Shown piece after piece: positions 46,683 through 55,135 of a DNA stretch of 64,000 nucleotides (position 1 is its first letter; each line of letters starts with the position of its first letter). The notes below the pieces were generated by a model. The model ran no database searches and was not told the origin of the DNA. It saw nothing but the letters and a program-made list of their open reading frames with translations. Location of the stretch: NCBI RefSeq assembly GCF_003346715.1, contig NZ_QQPQ01000005.1, forward strand, positions 124,001-188,000, given 5' to 3'. The stretch is from Oceanispirochaeta sp. M1. Its GTDB lineage: Bacteria > Spirochaetota > Spirochaetia > DSM-2461. The position numbers and the translations under genes were made by a program.

Positions 46683-46989
46683 TTGTCTCTCCCTTTTTAT
46701 ATGTTCAACATAGATGCGGATCTGTCAGAAATTCTCCGGGCAGACTGTATTAAGTCATATATTGATTATCGGCCCCCCTTCGCTGCATGTATTAGGTTTT
46801 TCTCAAAATGAATGGTCTCATACCCCAGGGCAAGCCCTGAGACCATGCTTTCGCGGCATTCATTCGGCAATGCCCGCAAGCGGTCGCTGCCCTCATTTCA
46901 TTTGCGAATCAATTTTCTTTAGAACTTTTCAATCCATATCATGAGAAAACCTGCAAACTTGGATTATACTGAAATAACAGGAGGGTAAT
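46683..46989. other. Intergenic region with GC-rich structured element
   Basis: No convincing gene is seen. The part from 46814 to 46905 is GC-rich and full of inverted repeats: GGTCTCA (46814-46820) pairs with TGAGACC (46838-46844) around an inner AGGGC-AA-GCCCT, and GCGGCATT... is mirrored by AATGCCCGC. It could be a structured RNA, a repetitive extragenic element or a remnant; no T-run marks a terminator. Confidence 0.5.
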
Positions 46990-47409
46990 ATGAAAAAGAG
47001 TCTTCTTTTAAATTCAGAAATCTCATCAGTCATTGCCGGCATGGGACATACCGATTCTCTTACCATTGCCGATGCGGGACTGCCTGTACCGGATTCAGCA
47101 AAAAGAATTGACCTGGCTGTATCGAAAGGTATCCCATCCTTCAAGGATGTACTGGCTGCCGTACTGGATGAACTCTGTATTGAGAAAGTGGTTTTTGCAG
47201 AAGAGATAAGAAATGCCAACCCGGAAGGCCTTGATGAAATTCAGGATATGCTGGTCCAGTATGAGTCTAACACAGGCTTCAAACCGGCCATGGCATTCAT
47301 ACCCCATGAAGAGTTTAAGAAGCTCACAGCCGACTCTAAAGCAGTTGTCAGGACTGGAGAAGTACAGCCTTATGCCAATATAATCCTTTATTCCGGCGTG
47401 ACTTTTTAG
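46990..47409 (+). CDS. rbsD: D-ribose pyranase RbsD
   Basis: 139 residues, standard. The opening MKKSLLLNSEISSVIAGMGH with the catalytic His20, DAGLPVP, and the C-terminal VRTGEVQPYANIILYSGVTF are the family hallmarks. It interconverts beta-pyranose and beta-furanose forms of ribose. AGGAGG precedes the ATG. No ribose transporter or kinase gene is adjacent, so here it stands alone. Confidence 0.95.
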   Translation: MKKSLLLNSEISSVIAGMGHTDSLTIADAGLPVPDSAKRIDLAVSKGIPSFKDVLAAVLDELCIEKVVFAEEIRNANPEGLDEIQDMLVQYESNTGFKPAMAFIPHEEFKKLTADSKAVVRTGEVQPYANIILYSGVTF

Positions 47410-47480
47410 GGTTTCACTTTTTTAAAACGGATCAAAAATGTGATTGTTGCAGGATTGAATTCTTTGTATAATATAAAGAT

Positions 47481-47756
47481 ATGAACAAACAGGAACTTGT
47501 TAGAGAACTGTCTCAATCCCTCGATATCTCTCAGAAATCCGTCAGGAATACACTTGATGCATTATTGGAAGAGGTCGTACTTATATTGGAAGAGGGAGAC
47601 AATTATACTCAAACAGGTTTTGGAACATTCAGAACAGAAGTGGCAAATGAGCGCGTCAGCTACAATCCGGCAATTCATAAAAAGATGCTTCTTCCCAAAA
47701 AGAAAAGAGTAAAATTTAAGGCATCAGCTAAATTCAAGGACAGGGTAAATGAATAA
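47481..47756 (+). CDS. HU/IHF-family DNA-binding protein
   Basis: 91 residues, HU size. MNKQELVRELSQSLDISQKS starts the helical body and DNYTQTGFGTFRTEV is the GFGxF core. The DNA-clasping arm is divergent: the usual GRNPQTG block is replaced by SYNPAIHKKMLLPKKKR, though the intercalating-type NP is kept. Its stop overlaps the start of the next gene by 8 bp, and that gene also encodes an HU domain, so a heterodimer of the two products is likely. Confidence 0.88.
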   Translation: MNKQELVRELSQSLDISQKSVRNTLDALLEEVVLILEEGDNYTQTGFGTFRTEVANERVSYNPAIHKKMLLPKKKRVKFKASAKFKDRVNE

Positions 47757-48903
47757 ATTTCTGACCCCCCGTAAGATGGCTGACAGACTTGAGGAAAAAG
47801 TAGAGCTGGATAGAGAGACATGCGGAAGATTTACCTCTGAACTGTTTGAAATCATTATTCGGGAAATGCAGAACGACGATACATTCTCACTCTTCGGCTT
47901 CGGCTCCTTTAAAAAAATCTATGTAGCCCCCAATAAAGGCCGAAATCCTCATACAGGTGAAACCATTTATATACCGGCTCATTACCGGATCAAATTCTCT
48001 CCCGCAGGAAAGCTGGCCGACAGAATAAACTCAGATTATGCCCATCTTGAACCCATTATTCTGGAACAGGATGAAATGATACACGAAGGACTCCTCCTAA
48101 AAGCTGAACGTTACATCATGACTGCAGCACCCGAACCTGAAACCGCGGTTGATGAAGCCGTGTTGATAGAGGATACAGTCGTAAGCGGGCCTGAACTTAT
48201 AGAAGAAAATTTTGAGACTGAACCAGAGGCTCCGGTGAACGAGTATGTGCATCATGAGCCGGACTTCGGATTTAAAAAAGATAGCCGCAACCGCACAGTA
48301 AAAATGGCTCTCATCAGCCTGATTGCTCTGTTAATTATCTTAGGACTGGGCTGGCTGATTTTCCGGAATGACAGCTCTGAATCTGCAAGTGAAATTGTTG
48401 TAACTGAAGAGGCTGCCGCCGAAGAATCACAGGCAGTGGAAGCCGAGCCTATCCCGGCATCGGTCCCGGAACCTGAACCGGCAGCTGTAGAAGAAGTACA
48501 AATTCTTCCCGAAACCAGCTACGACATTGCACCCGGAGACTCCTTCAGTCTTCTCGCACAGAAAAGCTGGGGAAATATCTACCTATGGCCCTATCTGTAC
48601 AGAAGAAACAGCAGCACCTTCCCTGACCCCGACATGGTAAGACCAGGGGATAATATTGTAATACCACCTCAGCCGGATCAAGAAAACGATCAGATCCGAA
48701 TTGAAGACAGTATCCTTTTTGCCTATCAACGGTACAGAACTCTCATATCTGAGCAGACTGAAAACCCCAGAAATCCCAACAGGGAACTCAGTGCGGGTTA
48801 TGTTCTTCTAGGCGGAGAAAGGCTCTATCCCAGTTTCCTGGATAGAAAAAAAGCTGAAATTCGAATAGAAGATGTCCGCAAAGTCGAAGACCTGGATCTC
48901 TGA
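47749..48903 (+). CDS. HU-like DNA-binding domain / transmembrane helix / LysM protein
   Basis: 384 residues. Residues 1-95 form an HU domain with the GFGSF core (50-54) and the arm motif GRNPHTGETIYIPA (64-77). Residues 96-184 are an acidic linker ending in the basic KKDSRNRTVK. A single membrane helix spans about 185-206. An acidic, proline-rich segment (208-255) leads to a LysM-like domain (about 257-308: YDIAPGDSFSLLAQKSWGN, VRPGDNIVIP). The positive-inside rule puts HU in the cytoplasm and LysM in the periplasm. The protein could tether the nucleoid to peptidoglycan. It overlaps the upstream HU gene. Confidence 0.88.
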   Translation: MNKFLTPRKMADRLEEKVELDRETCGRFTSELFEIIIREMQNDDTFSLFGFGSFKKIYVAPNKGRNPHTGETIYIPAHYRIKFSPAGKLADRINSDYAHLEPIILEQDEMIHEGLLLKAERYIMTAAPEPETAVDEAVLIEDTVVSGPELIEENFETEPEAPVNEYVHHEPDFGFKKDSRNRTVKMALISLIALLIILGLGWLIFRNDSSESASEIVVTEEAAAEESQAVEAEPIPASVPEPEPAAVEEVQILPETSYDIAPGDSFSLLAQKSWGNIYLWPYLYRRNSSTFPDPDMVRPGDNIVIPPQPDQENDQIRIEDSILFAYQRYRTLISEQTENPRNPNRELSAGYVLLGGERLYPSFLDRKKAEIRIEDVRKVEDLDL

Positions 48904-48907
48904 TACT

Positions 48908-50761
48908 CTACTGATTAAGAAAATCCTCATATGAAATCAGCTGAATACCGTTCTTTCTTGCTTTCTGCAGCTTCGAGCTTATCCCTTCAGGATCTTCACA
49001 GAGAAGAATAATGGTCGACTTGGTAACCGTGGATGAAAACTCATACCCCCGCTCTTCAATAATCTTCTGAAGCTCCTTCCGTCCAAGAGGCCCCTTACCG
49101 GTCATACAGACCTGCCCTCTCGAATTAACAGATTCGACTTCTTTCATCTCAACAACTTCAAGAAGATTCTCAAGGAAGAGAAGATTATCCTCATTCTTCT
49201 TCCAGGCGATAATGTTCTGTCCGGTCACAAAACTGTCATCTTCAAAATCCTTGAACTCTTCCATTCTTTTGATACCAAGCTTCTTTAGAGCCTTCTGCTG
49301 CACCAGAGGTATTCCGAGCTTACTGATCAACTCCGGAGCCGTCATAGTACGCACCTTGTCCAGCTGCTGGAAGAAGTTACTGATCTTCTTCTCTGCAAAA
49401 CCCTCGAGACCAACCAGTTCCTCTTTCTGGACTCTGTATAGATCACTCACATTGGCAATTATCTTTCTGTCATAAAGCTGACGGATTGTAGCCTCGGCAA
49501 CCTGTTCCATACCAGACTCTTTTACCCAGTACAGGATTGTCTGAATCTGCCGCTCGGGACAGACCGGATTACTGCATTTAAGATGTACTCCCTCAGTATT
49601 CACAGCACTTCCACAGGCAGGACATTTATCAGGAGTCATGGTGGAAAAAAAGAGTTCTCCATCCCTCTTACGGGATGAAAGGTTTTCCTTTACATAAGGA
49701 ATGACATCATTGGCCCTCTCAATCAGAAGCTCATCTCCCAGCTGTAAAGCCATGGATTCAACAAATGCATTGTTATGCAGTGAGGCTCTTGCCAGAGTTG
49801 CTCCGCCCAGCTGAATCGGCTCAAACAGAGCAACCGGTACCAGGGCACCCTGACGGCTAACCTGCCAGTCTACGCCCGTCAGATGGGTTTTCTTAGCAGC
49901 AGCAGGAGGTTTAATGGCAATGGCATAATGATGGTGATGATCCACCACCCAACGGCTGTCAATCTCCTCATGATTTGTATTATCATCAACAGTCAGAATC
50001 AGTCCATCCGTCTCGTACAGCCATTTATCTCTAAGGGATTCCAGATATTCATTGTAAAAGGATTCAATATCGGATCTGGATTTAATTGAAAAATACTCCA
50101 CCGTATGAAAACCTGCTTTTGCAAGCCAGTCAATAATCCCGGCCTCACTCTCTGAAGGATTCCAACGGGCTGTCTGGTAGCATACAAAACGCACATACTT
50201 CAGGTCGTCTCTATTTTCCTTCCTGTTAACCAGACCTACACAATTATTCCTGAGGGGACGTCCACCCGTACCGTAATCTGTATTTTTGGGAAGGTATAAC
50301 TCCCCTCTTATCTCAATATCATGCTCTTTTTCAGAGATCGTTTCTGGAATATCCTGGATGTAATCAGAGATGGTCGTCACATCCTGTCCCACAGTTCCGT
50401 CTCCACGGCTTGCCACATACTGAAGCTTGCCCTTTTTATAGTAACAACTGGCGGAAAGCCCGTCTATTTTAGGCTGCATGGTCCATTTCGTAGCGGGAGG
50501 CATGGCAAGCTTATCCAGCCACTTAAATACTTCCTGAGGAGACTTGGCCTTCCCCATGGAAAGCATGGGCTCGGCATGTGTGATTTTACCACTGCGGTCT
50601 GTTTCAGTTCCGACAATAGAAAAGTAGGAACTCCGGGGATTCAGAACACGAAGTTCATCCTCCAGATGATCAAATTCAGCATCCGACAGCAAGGGTGCAT
50701 CTGTATTGTAATAAGCTTCTTTTGCTTCTGTCAGAAGCTTGATCAGGTCCTGTTCTTTCAA
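48908..50761 (-). CDS. ligA: NAD+-dependent DNA ligase LigA, slightly short
   Basis: 617 residues against about 670 usually. Domain Ia is present (EAYYNTDAPLLSDAEFDHLE), then adenylation with the active lysine in MQPKIDGLSAS. The OB domain reads DWQVSRQGALVPVALFEPIQ with RASLHN, followed by a four-Cys zinc finger (CPACG ... CSNPVCPER). A shortened HhH region and a C-terminal BRCT (CMTGKGPLGRKELQKII) complete it. It seals nicks in replication and repair. Compactness is mainly in the HhH part. It is convergent with the HU-LysM gene, with only 4 bp between stops. Confidence 0.9.
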   Translation of the reverse strand: MKEQDLIKLLTEAKEAYYNTDAPLLSDAEFDHLEDELRVLNPRSSYFSIVGTETDRSGKITHAEPMLSMGKAKSPQEVFKWLDKLAMPPATKWTMQPKIDGLSASCYYKKGKLQYVASRGDGTVGQDVTTISDYIQDIPETISEKEHDIEIRGELYLPKNTDYGTGGRPLRNNCVGLVNRKENRDDLKYVRFVCYQTARWNPSESEAGIIDWLAKAGFHTVEYFSIKSRSDIESFYNEYLESLRDKWLYETDGLILTVDDNTNHEEIDSRWVVDHHHHYAIAIKPPAAAKKTHLTGVDWQVSRQGALVPVALFEPIQLGGATLARASLHNNAFVESMALQLGDELLIERANDVIPYVKENLSSRKRDGELFFSTMTPDKCPACGSAVNTEGVHLKCSNPVCPERQIQTILYWVKESGMEQVAEATIRQLYDRKIIANVSDLYRVQKEELVGLEGFAEKKISNFFQQLDKVRTMTAPELISKLGIPLVQQKALKKLGIKRMEEFKDFEDDSFVTGQNIIAWKKNEDNLLFLENLLEVVEMKEVESVNSRGQVCMTGKGPLGRKELQKIIEERGYEFSSTVTKSTIILLCEDPEGISSKLQKARKNGIQLISYEDFLNQ

Positions 50762-50877
50762 GTTGATTACCTCAGGGTTAATTTCAATTTCTATAATAAT
50801 AGCAAAGCAGTATTATGCGAACAGAAAAGGCCCATATTTACAAAGAAATATAATTAGAAAACTTTTATTTACGGGTA

Positions 50878-50906
50878 TGGACAAAGAATAAGGGTTCTGC
50901 TATATT
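50878..50906 (+). promoter_or_regulatory. Sigma-70 promoter of tRNA-Cys
   Basis: TGGACA (50878-50883), 17-bp spacer and TATATT (50901-50906) lie just upstream of the tRNA gene. Confidence 0.8.
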
Positions 50907-50919
50907 TTTCCACACATTC

Positions 50920-50992
50920 GGCGCCGTACCCAAGCGGCTAAGGGAGTGGATTGCAAATCCATCATTCAGCGGTTCGAGTCCGCTCGGCGCCT
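50920..50992 (+). tRNA. tRNA-Cys (anticodon GCA)
   Basis: 73 nt. The acceptor GGCGCCG pairs perfectly with CGGCGCC, anticodon stem GGATT/AATCC region with loop centre GCA, T-arm with loop TTCGAGT, discriminator T. CCA is not encoded. Confidence 0.94.
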
Positions 50993-51002
50993 TGATGTCA
51001 TA

Positions 51003-51030
51003 AAGGATCAGCATTAGCTGGTCCTTTTTT
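51003..51030 (+). terminator. Rho-independent terminator after tRNA-Cys
   Basis: AAGGATCAGC-ATTA-GCTGGTCCTT (one T-G pair) followed by a T-run, about 10 bp after the tRNA. Confidence 0.9.
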
Positions 51031-51164
51031 AGTTATAAATCTTTTGACGTCACAATCGTACCTGAAAAATGTGAAATTTGTGTTCCTGTAAAGTCCTTGT
51101 AATGCTGAACCTCCCCGATCCATTTATTAATGATAATATGGTTAAAAACTGAGAGAGGTAATCC

Positions 51165-51602
51165 GTGAAAAAAATCAGCATAATCATCTGTGACCGTTAC
51201 CATAACTGCGCCGGAGGCAAGTGTCTGCGTTCTCTGAAAAACAGAGAAGGGGCATTTGCCTTGTATAAGGGAGAAGAAGTGGAACTGGTCGGCTATACAA
51301 CATGCGGAGGATGTCCCGGTGGAAATGTCGAATATTCCCCTGCCGAAATGAAAAAAAACGGAGCCCATGCTGTTCACCTTGCCACCGGCCTCCTTGTCGG
51401 TTATCCACCCTGTCCACGTCTGGGTGAATTTACTAAATTCATACCCGAAAAATTCGGACTCGATGTTGTTATCGGAACCCATCCCATCCCTCAGAATTAC
51501 TATCTCACACATCAGAATATGGAGACATGGAAATCAGAAATTTGGCAGGAACGGATAAAACATGTTCTTTGTGATGAAAAGACCCGCCTGGCATATGATT
51601 GA
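51165..51602 (+). CDS. CGGC domain protein
   Basis: 145 residues. The cysteine pattern CDRYHNCAGGKCLRSL, TTCGGCPGG and PPCPRL is that of the CGGC domain, a probable metal or Fe-S binding fold of unknown function. AGAGAGG lies before the start. The stop overlaps the TTG start of the next gene by 4 bp (TTGA), so the two may be co-translated. Confidence 0.88.
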   Translation: MKKISIIICDRYHNCAGGKCLRSLKNREGAFALYKGEEVELVGYTTCGGCPGGNVEYSPAEMKKNGAHAVHLATGLLVGYPPCPRLGEFTKFIPEKFGLDVVIGTHPIPQNYYLTHQNMETWKSEIWQERIKHVLCDEKTRLAYD

Positions 51603-52453
51603 AAAGAAGAGAAATAGATTTGAAAGTAATTGAGACATACAGCCTTTTTCATGAAATAACAGAAGAACTGATCTCCATGCTCCGCGGACTGAACACCGAA
51701 CAATGGCTCGCTCCCACATGTTACCCGAGCTGGAAAGTCAAGGATATTGTCGCCCATCTCATACAGTCAGGTATGGGACGACTGTCAGTTCAGAGAGATC
51801 AGTTCTCCCTGCATGAAAACTCGGGGCCTGCACCGGAATTTGAAGATCTGTCAGTTATGATAGACAGGTTCAATACCAGCTGGACTGACTTGTTAAGACC
51901 TGCAAGTCCCAGGGTACTTCTTGATTTCATATCTGTAAGTGAAAGACAGCTGGCTGACTTCATACTGGAACAGGACCTGCATTCAGAAGCTCTTTATGCA
52001 GTGGGCTGGGCCGGAGAAACAGTTTCTGAAAACTGGTTTGATCTTGGAAGAGAGTATACAGAGCGCTGGCATCACCAGCAGCAGATCCGTGAAGCAGTTG
52101 CTGCAGCACCACTGACTGATAAAAAATATTTAAGCCCTGTAATCCGGCTTTTTATGTACTCAATCCCCTTTTGGTACCGGGACATTGATGCCCCTGACGG
52201 GTGCTCGCTGGATATTAATATAAAAGGTGAATCCGGCGGCAGCTGGTCATTACAGAGAATAAACTCTGAGTGGATATTGAAAGAAGAGATTACAGAATCT
52301 GATATGTATATCACCTTGAGTGAAGACACAGCCTGGCGTTTCTTTACCCGTTCAAGTTCTGTAGAATCATTCAGAAACAAGGTCGAGATGAGCACAGAGA
52401 ATGAACTGCTTAAAAACTTTATGAATGTAAAGGCCATCATGATTAATGATTGA
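51599..52453 (+). CDS. DinB/maleylpyruvate isomerase-like protein
   Basis: 284 residues if the TTG at 51599 is used; a second TTG at 51620 with AAGAAGAG upstream is possible. The N-terminal helix-bundle (LRGLNTEQWLAPTCYPSWKV with DIVAHLIQS) and the later ERWHHQQQIREAV match the mycothiol-dependent maleylpyruvate isomerase/DinB fold that binds a metal through His residues. Spirochaetes are not known to make mycothiol, so the thiol cofactor and reaction are unknown. It is in the CGGC-GNAT gene cluster. Confidence 0.82.
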   Translation: MKRREIDLKVIETYSLFHEITEELISMLRGLNTEQWLAPTCYPSWKVKDIVAHLIQSGMGRLSVQRDQFSLHENSGPAPEFEDLSVMIDRFNTSWTDLLRPASPRVLLDFISVSERQLADFILEQDLHSEALYAVGWAGETVSENWFDLGREYTERWHHQQQIREAVAAAPLTDKKYLSPVIRLFMYSIPFWYRDIDAPDGCSLDINIKGESGGSWSLQRINSEWILKEEITESDMYITLSEDTAWRFFTRSSSVESFRNKVEMSTENELLKNFMNVKAIMIND

Positions 52454-52474
52454 GCTGGAGCAACAGGCTGAGAC

Positions 52475-52912
52475 ATGAAAACAAATATACAGAAAATGAT
52501 AATCGCTGATTACGAAGAAGCCTATCAGCTCTGGACAGAAACTGAGGGGATGGGACTTAGAGCCCTTGATGATTCAGAGTCCGGAATAAATAGATTCCTC
52601 AAGCGTAACCCCGACACAAATTTTATCTGCAGAGTGGATGGGAGACTATGCGGAGTTATTCTGTGCGGCCATGACGGCAGGAGAGGATATATTTATCATA
52701 CAGCTGTCCATGAAGAATTCAGGAAACAGGGAATTGGCCGTAGACTGGTAGAAGCTGCAATGACATCTCTGGAAAAAGAAGGGATCAAGAAAGCAGCGCT
52801 GGTCGTGTTTAAAAATAATGACAGGGGTAACCGTTTCTGGGAGTCCATTGGTTTTAAAGAAAGAGATGATCTGAATTACAAAAACAGAGTTATTGATGAA
52901 TTTAATATTTAG
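52475..52912 (+). CDS. GNAT family N-acetyltransferase
   Basis: 145 residues. The acetyl-CoA-binding motif is EEFRKQGIGRRLVEAAM (Q-x-x-G-x-G/A), with FWESIGFKERDD near the C-terminus. It resembles YpeA-type acetyltransferases, whose substrates vary. It begins about 20 bp after the preceding gene and is probably in that transcription unit. Confidence 0.9.
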   Translation: MKTNIQKMIIADYEEAYQLWTETEGMGLRALDDSESGINRFLKRNPDTNFICRVDGRLCGVILCGHDGRRGYIYHTAVHEEFRKQGIGRRLVEAAMTSLEKEGIKKAALVVFKNNDRGNRFWESIGFKERDDLNYKNRVIDEFNI

Positions 52913-52940
52913 GAACCCTGATCAGTTCAAATAGAATAGA

Positions 52941-53288
52941 TTACTTGTCGCCTTCTTCGGGTACGATACAGATAAAGGAAAAATCATCATTACCGGCATT
53001 TTTGAACTGATGCTCTTCTCCGCCTTTAACGTATGCGGTATCACCGGGTGAAACAGATTTTTCTTCACCATCTATAAAAAGGGTTCCTGAACCGCTGATA
53101 ATATAATTGATATGGGGCCAGCCATGGGTATGAAAGGGTGTAAAACCGTCTTTTTTGAGTGTAAAAATCCGCATTGCCCAGCCGTCCCAGCCCTGGGCTC
53201 CGGTAATAGCAGTCTGTTTAAGTACATTTTTTACTGCTTCCATATTGATTTCAACAGCTTTCATCTCTTCATTTTTTAATATAGACAT
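52941..53288 (-). CDS. Cupin domain protein
   Basis: 115 residues from the ATG at 53288, chosen for AAGGAG 7 bp upstream; the frame extends further upstream without a ribosome site. The cupin motifs are FTPFHTHGWPHINYIISGSG and the later GDTAYVKGGEEHQFKNAG, giving the His and Glu metal ligands. It is a single small beta-barrel, probably a sensor or small-molecule-modifying enzyme; the substrate is unknown. Confidence 0.88.
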   Translation of the reverse strand: MSILKNEEMKAVEINMEAVKNVLKQTAITGAQGWDGWAMRIFTLKKDGFTPFHTHGWPHINYIISGSGTLFIDGEEKSVSPGDTAYVKGGEEHQFKNAGNDDFSFICIVPEEGDK

Positions 53289-53374
53289 ATTAAACTCCTT
53301 ATGAGGGATGTTAGCACAGTATTTTAAATGATTACAATGAAGAAAAATTCCGTTCATATATGTTGGAGATTTAA

Positions 53375-53836
53375 ATGAAGAGACTGTACAGATGGATTAT
53401 AGGCTTACATATTTTTATAGGGACAGGAGCTTCCGCAGGAGGTATTGCCGCTGTAACTGATCCTGAATCACCCCTGGGAATGCCTGTTGAAATGCTGAAA
53501 TCAAGTCCCTTTGAGAACTACATGATTCCGGGACTGTTTCTACTTATAATTCTTGGTTTCGGGAACATTGCAGTTTCTATCCTTACAATAAAGAAAACCA
53601 GTTACCATGGAGCAGCAAGCGGTATAATGGGAGTAATACTGATCCTGTGGATATTGATTCAATGTTATTTTCTGCAGGCTGTCGGAGGACTTCATATTTT
53701 ATTTTTCTGTCTTGGGATAATTCAGGGTTTACTTGCATTCGTAATTTTATACAGGATGGATAAATTTCCGGTAAACCTGTTAAAAAAAATGATCCGCATT
53801 AAACCGTTATCAGATGATAAAAAGGTAAAAGGATAA
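53375..53836 (+). CDS. Small integral membrane protein of unknown function
   Basis: 153 residues with four hydrophobic spans (around 5-25, 50-70, 80-98 and 102-126) and a basic C-terminal tail. I recognise no family. GGAG is upstream. A DUF1284-like gene follows 6 bp after the stop, so the two are probably co-transcribed. Confidence 0.75.
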   Translation: MKRLYRWIIGLHIFIGTGASAGGIAAVTDPESPLGMPVEMLKSSPFENYMIPGLFLLIILGFGNIAVSILTIKKTSYHGAASGIMGVILILWILIQCYFLQAVGGLHILFFCLGIIQGLLAFVILYRMDKFPVNLLKKMIRIKPLSDDKKVKG

Positions 53837-53842
53837 GTTGAT

Positions 53843-54301
53843 ATGCAGGAACTGAGAATACACCATTTTTTTGACATGCTCAGAGATTACGGAGCCAAGA
53901 AAGAGATAAACCCTCACGATTACGGACATTCCTATCATCTGATAGCAGAAAAAATATACTCCAATAAACTGGATAAAATCAGACTTGTTATATCAAATGA
54001 CGATGTCTGTAAAGACTGCAGCAAGTCGGAAGACGGTCACTGTATTGATACAATCAGCCACAGAACTGATTTTTCTCTTAAGGAAGATTTCAACAACCAT
54101 ATTGACCATAGAATAATGGAAAAGATGAAATTAAAAGAAAATGAAATCATCAGCTATGAGGAGCTTCTGGAAAAGGCCGAGTTTTATATAAATGAGATGG
54201 ATTGGATATACGAAGGGAATGATCCGGATCATACAGAAAAAAGAAGAGAAAACGTAATTAAAGGTGTTCTGAAAACAAGATCTGAACTGAATCTTGTTTA
54301 A
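53843..54301 (+). CDS. Cysteine-containing protein, DUF1284-like
   Basis: 152 residues. The opening LRIHHFFDMLRDYG and the cysteine cluster CKDCSKSEDGHC resemble DUF1284 proteins (HH near the N-terminus and C-x2-C), a probable iron-sulfur family of unknown function. The assignment is tentative. It lies between the membrane protein and the carbamoyltransferase-like gene on the same strand. Confidence 0.6.
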   Translation: MQELRIHHFFDMLRDYGAKKEINPHDYGHSYHLIAEKIYSNKLDKIRLVISNDDVCKDCSKSEDGHCIDTISHRTDFSLKEDFNNHIDHRIMEKMKLKENEIISYEELLEKAEFYINEMDWIYEGNDPDHTEKRRENVIKGVLKTRSELNLV

Positions 54302-54325
54302 TACAATTAGAAGGGCTGAAGCAGC

Positions 54326-55135
54326 ATGAATTTACTATCAATATCCGATCTGAGTCCTGAAGAGTTAGATTCGATTTTCACATTAAGCAGAGAGATGGAC
54401 AGTCAGGAAAATTTACAGCCTCTGAAGGGGAAAACTATCCTGCTGTTTTTTCCCGAATCCAGTATCCGTACCCGCATAACTTTTGAAATGGCAGTCAGGC
54501 AGCTGGGGGGAGAAGTGATTATGTTTCCACCCTCCTCACTGGATAAGAGAGAGTCTATAAAGGATGTAGCCGCTTATATAGAAAACTGGGTAGATGCTGT
54601 TATCCTTCGTCATCCGGATATAGAAGTGATTCAGAACCTTGCAAAAAACTGCGGGATTCCGGTGATCAATGCCATGAGCAGAGAAAATCATCCCTGTGAA
54701 ATTATCTCAGATCTGTTCTCACTGTCTGAGATCAGACCGGAATACCTTGATCTCAATTACATTTTTGTAGGTGACGACGGGAATATCTGTACTTCATGGA
54801 AGAACGCCGCAGAGCTTCTGAATCTTAATCTGACACAGATAAAGCCTCCCCGGAACCTGGAAGAAGCACTCCCCTCTTCTGATATAATCTTATGCGATTC
54901 ACTGCCCGAAAAATTCAGAAACGAGGACTATATTGCCTCATATCAGATCACAGAAGAAAGAATGGCTATGGCCCGTCCCGGTGCACTCTTAAATCCCTGT
55001 CCTCCATTTTCCAGAGGAGAAGAGGTTTCAGCTGAAGTAATTGATTCTCCATTTTTCGTCGGATATGAGTTCAAGAAAAATCTTTTGAAGGTACAGAAGG
55101 CAATTATTCTCTTCTGCCTGGATTCAATAGGGTGA
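54326..55135 (+). CDS. Divergent carbamoyltransferase-family protein
   Basis: 269 residues, shorter than the usual 300-340. The carbamoyl-phosphate motif S-T-R-T-R appears as ESSIRTRITFEMAVRQLGGE, HPCQ appears as HPCE, and the late HCLP block is NPCPPFSRGEEV. The fold of ornithine/aspartate carbamoyltransferases is clear, but the changes at the carbamoyl-phosphate and second-substrate positions argue against a standard OTCase. The reaction is unknown. It overlaps the following YkvA-like gene by 4 bp (GTGA). Confidence 0.8.
   Translation: MNLLSISDLSPEELDSIFTLSREMDSQENLQPLKGKTILLFFPESSIRTRITFEMAVRQLGGEVIMFPPSSLDKRESIKDVAAYIENWVDAVILRHPDIEVIQNLAKNCGIPVINAMSRENHPCEIISDLFSLSEIRPEYLDLNYIFVGDDGNICTSWKNAAELLNLNLTQIKPPRNLEEALPSSDIILCDSLPEKFRNEDYIASYQITEERMAMARPGALLNPCPPFSRGEEVSAEVIDSPFFVGYEFKKNLLKVQKAIILFCLDSIG

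Noticed and set aside
46500-46811. Plus-strand 103-codon frame overlapping the small minus-strand gene
   Set aside because: No ribosome site, low-complexity hydrophobic start, and it runs into the structured intergenic region.
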